A DNA stretch of 64,000 bases from Penicillium oxalicum (lineage: Eukaryota > Ascomycota > Eurotiomycetes > Eurotiales > Aspergillaceae). Under the pieces are notes generated by a model. The model was not told where the DNA came from. It ran no database searches and worked only from the letters and a program-made list of their open reading frames with translations. The stretch is from the NCBI RefSeq assembly GCF_001723175.1, contig NC_064650.1, forward strand, positions 1,798,001 through 1,862,000, read 5' to 3'. Below, in pieces: positions 61,101 through 64,000 of this stretch. A program made the position numbers and the translations under genes. Every line of letters starts with the position of its first letter. Position 1 is the stretch's first letter.

Positions 61101-63803
61101 CGGCTTCGCATTGATCGCCTCTCATCGGGGCTCCTCACTCGTCACCCATCTCTATGATTACATAATTTGATATAAAGCTTCAGATTACCCTGGAATGACC
61201 GGCTCTAGTGTATCAGAAGTCAGCATACGCGAGCGCCGTATAATGGCACGCATGCACCACATCTCCTTTGCGAGTGAATTGAAAAGCATCTCGTCTCGGT
61301 CCATTGTCAACATTGACCCCAGTACATTTGCCACACCCCATGATGAACAAAATAATTCCCCTAGTTGACACACGAATACGACGAAGTCAGGAAGGATCTA
61401 AGATAGTTCTGTACAAAAAACAAATTCAAATCACCTACACGCTTCAAAGCCACAATCCAGAACGACAAGTCTCTGTGTGATACTATAGGACATGCACAGA
61501 CGTGTGGGTCCCATAATACCCGCACTGCGGCTCAGCGTCTCGCCTCACCAAGACACAGTCATACTCCCAGTATATCTCCCACGCATCCGCCAGAGCCAAT
61601 GCTTTGGTTTCAAGATAACCTGAGCAGCCAGACCATGCAGATACAGTTTCAGCCCTATGTGAAGCCCTGTCCGCATCGTCCAATAGGCCCGCAGCACGAT
61701 ACGTTGGCTATGGATGGTTCGTAGCCGCCGTGCCGGCTACTTGGGGTTGTCGGCGCTTACAGGCCTCGAGAAAGCACGACGCTTGTCTCTGGAACGCACG
61801 GGAAACTGTACATTCTAGAAGATGCGCGTCGGGTGAAAGTGGAGGCCGGTCAGCATAGTCATCATTGAATCCAATTTGGTGGTGCGAAGGGCACACACGA
61901 AGCTCCACAGGCTCCCAGAGGGCGTGGGCCAGACCATGTCAAGTGATAGAGGTGATTGCCTGTGCTGTCATCGCTGCTGGAAGGAGGCGAGTACCTAGAT
62001 AGGTATTTCTTTAGTTTCTAGTCCCTTGATTGACCCAGATAGAGAATTTTATTCGGTGTAGCTGGTGAACTAGCTGAACAGGTCATACCTTTACACGGCT
62101 ACTTGAGATGAGGTATATACGTGGGATGGTCAGGGCAGATACGTAGGTTGGAGGAACATGGACGCATACTAATCGTGCATGTGCAATGTAGAATTCATGG
62201 GAGAGTCATCTGAGAATTGATGCTCCATTGTGTCGTCCGCCCCGGGAAGTCAATCAGGGCTGTCTTAACATATTGGTGTAGGTAGTAATATGTGAGATTG
62301 GACGAAGGTACTAATTTTCCTTTCGAAAAAGATTCTCGGGACTTACAGTGGACAAATCCTCAAACCGACGGGACACAGCGTTTGTCCGACCAGACGACTT
62401 ACCATCCTTATTGCTTAGGTAGGTACTAAGGTAGTCCTAGGAGCCATGGTTGGTCCTAACCTAGCACTCAAGTGAATTTCCTTTTCGCAAGTGGCTCACC
62501 CCCGCCGACGACATTCCTCCATTGAAGTCGGACGTGAAAATTATCATTCTGGCGCCAGCGGTGTATCTTTAAACCTTGATAATCAAGGTATTGAGCAACA
62601 AACTTCCCTCTGCAAACTTAATTCCTCACCTGGATGCAGAATACATACCAATCGGCAAAATGAAGTGTCACGTCAAAATCAACAACTCAACTCTACATAT
62701 AGATCCCGACTGACGTTATTTGGCCTGACTCCTCAAATAGCACGAGGAGTGTCGAGATTGACATGACCAACCGGCATCCAATTGAAGTGGTCCACGAATC
62801 TGAACTTCAATTGTGAGCTCGGCATGGTCAAAATATATACTTGATTGGACAGGTCACGGGCATGCACGAATGAGCATTTGATGCATTCATTGCTTCCATC
62901 TACTAGAGGGCTGATACCACATAGGTAATCAAGGCAAATGAGTCCATACCCTCTAGATATGTAGTACGGGATTGAGTAGGTATTCGACTCATTCTACGGG
63001 TGTCTGGCCAACGATGCCCGATTAGTTGAAACGAAACGAGGACCTTATGGACGAGCCGATCTCTCATCCTGTCTCAAGCCAAGTTGGACCCCAGATTGAG
63101 GGTCAGTTCAAGGCAATTGCTTCGAACAGGTCTGATACTATATGGATCCACATCAAACATGTAGTGGGTAGGCAAATGGCGGGCCCCTTCAATTGCAACA
63201 TACACGTAGGTGGTAACTCACGCGTGTCGGAAACAAGGACTCGCCGAAGAGTAGGTAGTAGCCAACAAGGAAGCTCCATCAAACTGCCGGAACGGGATCC
63301 ATATGGGCTTGTTAGTTCCCAGCCGCAGTATTCACGCAGAAATATCCCATCGCCAAAATGAATGGGATGGGATCGTACTTCATGGCATATTCGGATGAAT
63401 AGGAATAATCTCTAGATGGAGAAGTGCCTCGACGTGACCAGGTCCAAGCTCAATCCGCTCTGCAAGAATTGAGTCACGGGCGCTGTTGGCTCTTCTTAGA
63501 AATCTACGACCGGGACAGCAACAGAACGGACGTGAAAAAAAATGAAAAGGTGTATCATTCCAAGAGCCGTCAATGGGCCTTTTTTGACTTTTCCGTTCTG
63601 CCATGACATGATGAGGCCAGCCTCGGACCCCATCGCCATCACCCTTTTGGTTTTGCTCGACCGTGAGATAAAGGGATGTTGGCCACAACCTTAATTCGCT
63701 AAGGGCGCATGGGACGCCTATCCGCAGTCGCCTAGATACATATGTCTCATCGCAGAAGTCCATTTTCAACCCGTCACCAGAAAAACTCCACGTAAAAGCA
63801 CGC
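58176..63803. other. 5.6-kb region without a recognisable gene
   Basis: It holds the BAR promoter at its left and the uL2 3' UTR at its right. The longest frames (59443-59850, 60132-60590, 63026-63361) show no domain. Features are an 11-C run at 59414-59424, a (GA)n run at about 60337-60354, a TGTAC..GTACA dyad near 58784 and many TAGGTA words after 61990. A spliced small gene or RNA gene cannot be excluded. Confidence 0.45.
60337..60354. repeat. GA dinucleotide repeat
   Basis: About nine GA units follow a short poly-A run in intergenic DNA. Confidence 0.85.
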
Positions 63804-64000
63804 TTAATCCTTGGTCTTCTGGGTACCGCGGAGCAGACCAGTTCTGCGGGCGGCAATAAGACCGGCCTTTTGACCCTGGGCGGCGTAGCGGGAGATGGTC
63901 GAGGCCTTACCGATGTGCTGGTGGTTACCACCACCGTGAGGCTGTAATGGAGAAAACTTGTCAGATCCTGCACGACCGAGAGAACAGGGCCACGGCCCTC
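63804..64000 (-). CDS. rpl2: 60S ribosomal protein uL2 (yeast Rpl2), 3' part
   Basis: Only the last coding exon is inside the window: 63941-63804, 46 codons with stop. It encodes [20 protein letters not shown] and ends RGTQKTKD, the highly conserved C-terminus of uL2 (L2/L8 family), which lies at the peptidyl-transferase region of the large subunit. The upstream intron ends TTACAG with a CTGAC branch site at about 63961-63966; its donor is beyond position 64000, so the intron is longer than 59 bp. The preceding conserved NPVDH is not in the window. Strong codon bias fits a ribosomal protein. Confidence 0.95.
   Translation of the reverse strand, partial: GPWPCSLGRAGSDKFSPLQPHGGGNHQHIGKASTISRYAAQGQKAGLIAARRTGLLRGTQKTKD

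Noticed and set aside
63380..63973. Minus-strand frame of 197 codons overlapping the uL2 exon
   Set aside because: It reads the uL2 exon in the wrong frame. The true frame gives the conserved uL2 C-terminus and a good splice acceptor.
1..64000. CRISPR array, prophage or bacterial operon structure
   Set aside because: No regularly spaced repeats, ribosome-binding sites or operon-like spacing were seen. Spliced genes show the DNA is fungal nuclear.

Overview
The window looks like nuclear DNA of a filamentous ascomycete, most likely Eurotiales (Aspergillus/Penicillium type). Introns are short (57-155 bp) with GT..AG ends and CTRAC/CTAAC branch sites, genes stand alone on both strands, and the proteins are typical of the group: an RfeG-like factor, a WSC cell-wall sensor, a charged DUF8035-like protein, a 9.5 kDa complex I subunit and a fungal OTT_1508-type deaminase. 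I see no tRNA, rRNA, CRISPR array or intact transposon. All assignments come from reading the sequence and remembering protein families; no search was run.

Layout. Positions 1-7.8 kb are accessory in character: a repeat-bearing deaminase-fold gene (minus) lies next to a heavily mutated delta-9 fatty-acid desaturase pseudogene (plus). A sugar transporter (minus) occupies 7.8-9.7 kb. Then come about 9.5 kb without a recognisable gene, including a 45-base poly-C run and a cluster of inverted repeats. At 19.2-22.6 kb two related F-box/ankyrin genes diverge from a shared promoter. A five-exon WSC stress-sensor gene (minus) follows at 23.5-24.9 kb, then another 7.5 kb without a recognisable gene. 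From 32.4 to 58.2 kb the window is a denser housekeeping region: DUF8035-like protein (-), DNA polymerase eta (-), RfeG-like protein (+), complex I 9.5 kDa subunit (-), OST subunit Wbp1 (+), Pet191 (-), steryl-ester-hydrolase-type lipase (+), SNF2/Sth1 remodeller (-) and BAR-domain protein (-). A further 5.6 kb shows no gene, and the 3' exon of ribosomal protein uL2 (-) sits at the right edge.

The housekeeping genes form no single pathway. Two pairs share divergent promoters: complex I 9.5 kDa/wbp1 and pet191/lipase. The most unusual parts are the deaminase gene with its 21-residue (63-bp) repeats, which stay open on both strands; the desaturase relic beside it, whose nonsense changes are mostly C:G-to-T:A; the divergent F-box/ankyrin pair set between two gene-poor stretches; and short GTAC-centred motifs that recur in the intergenic DNA.
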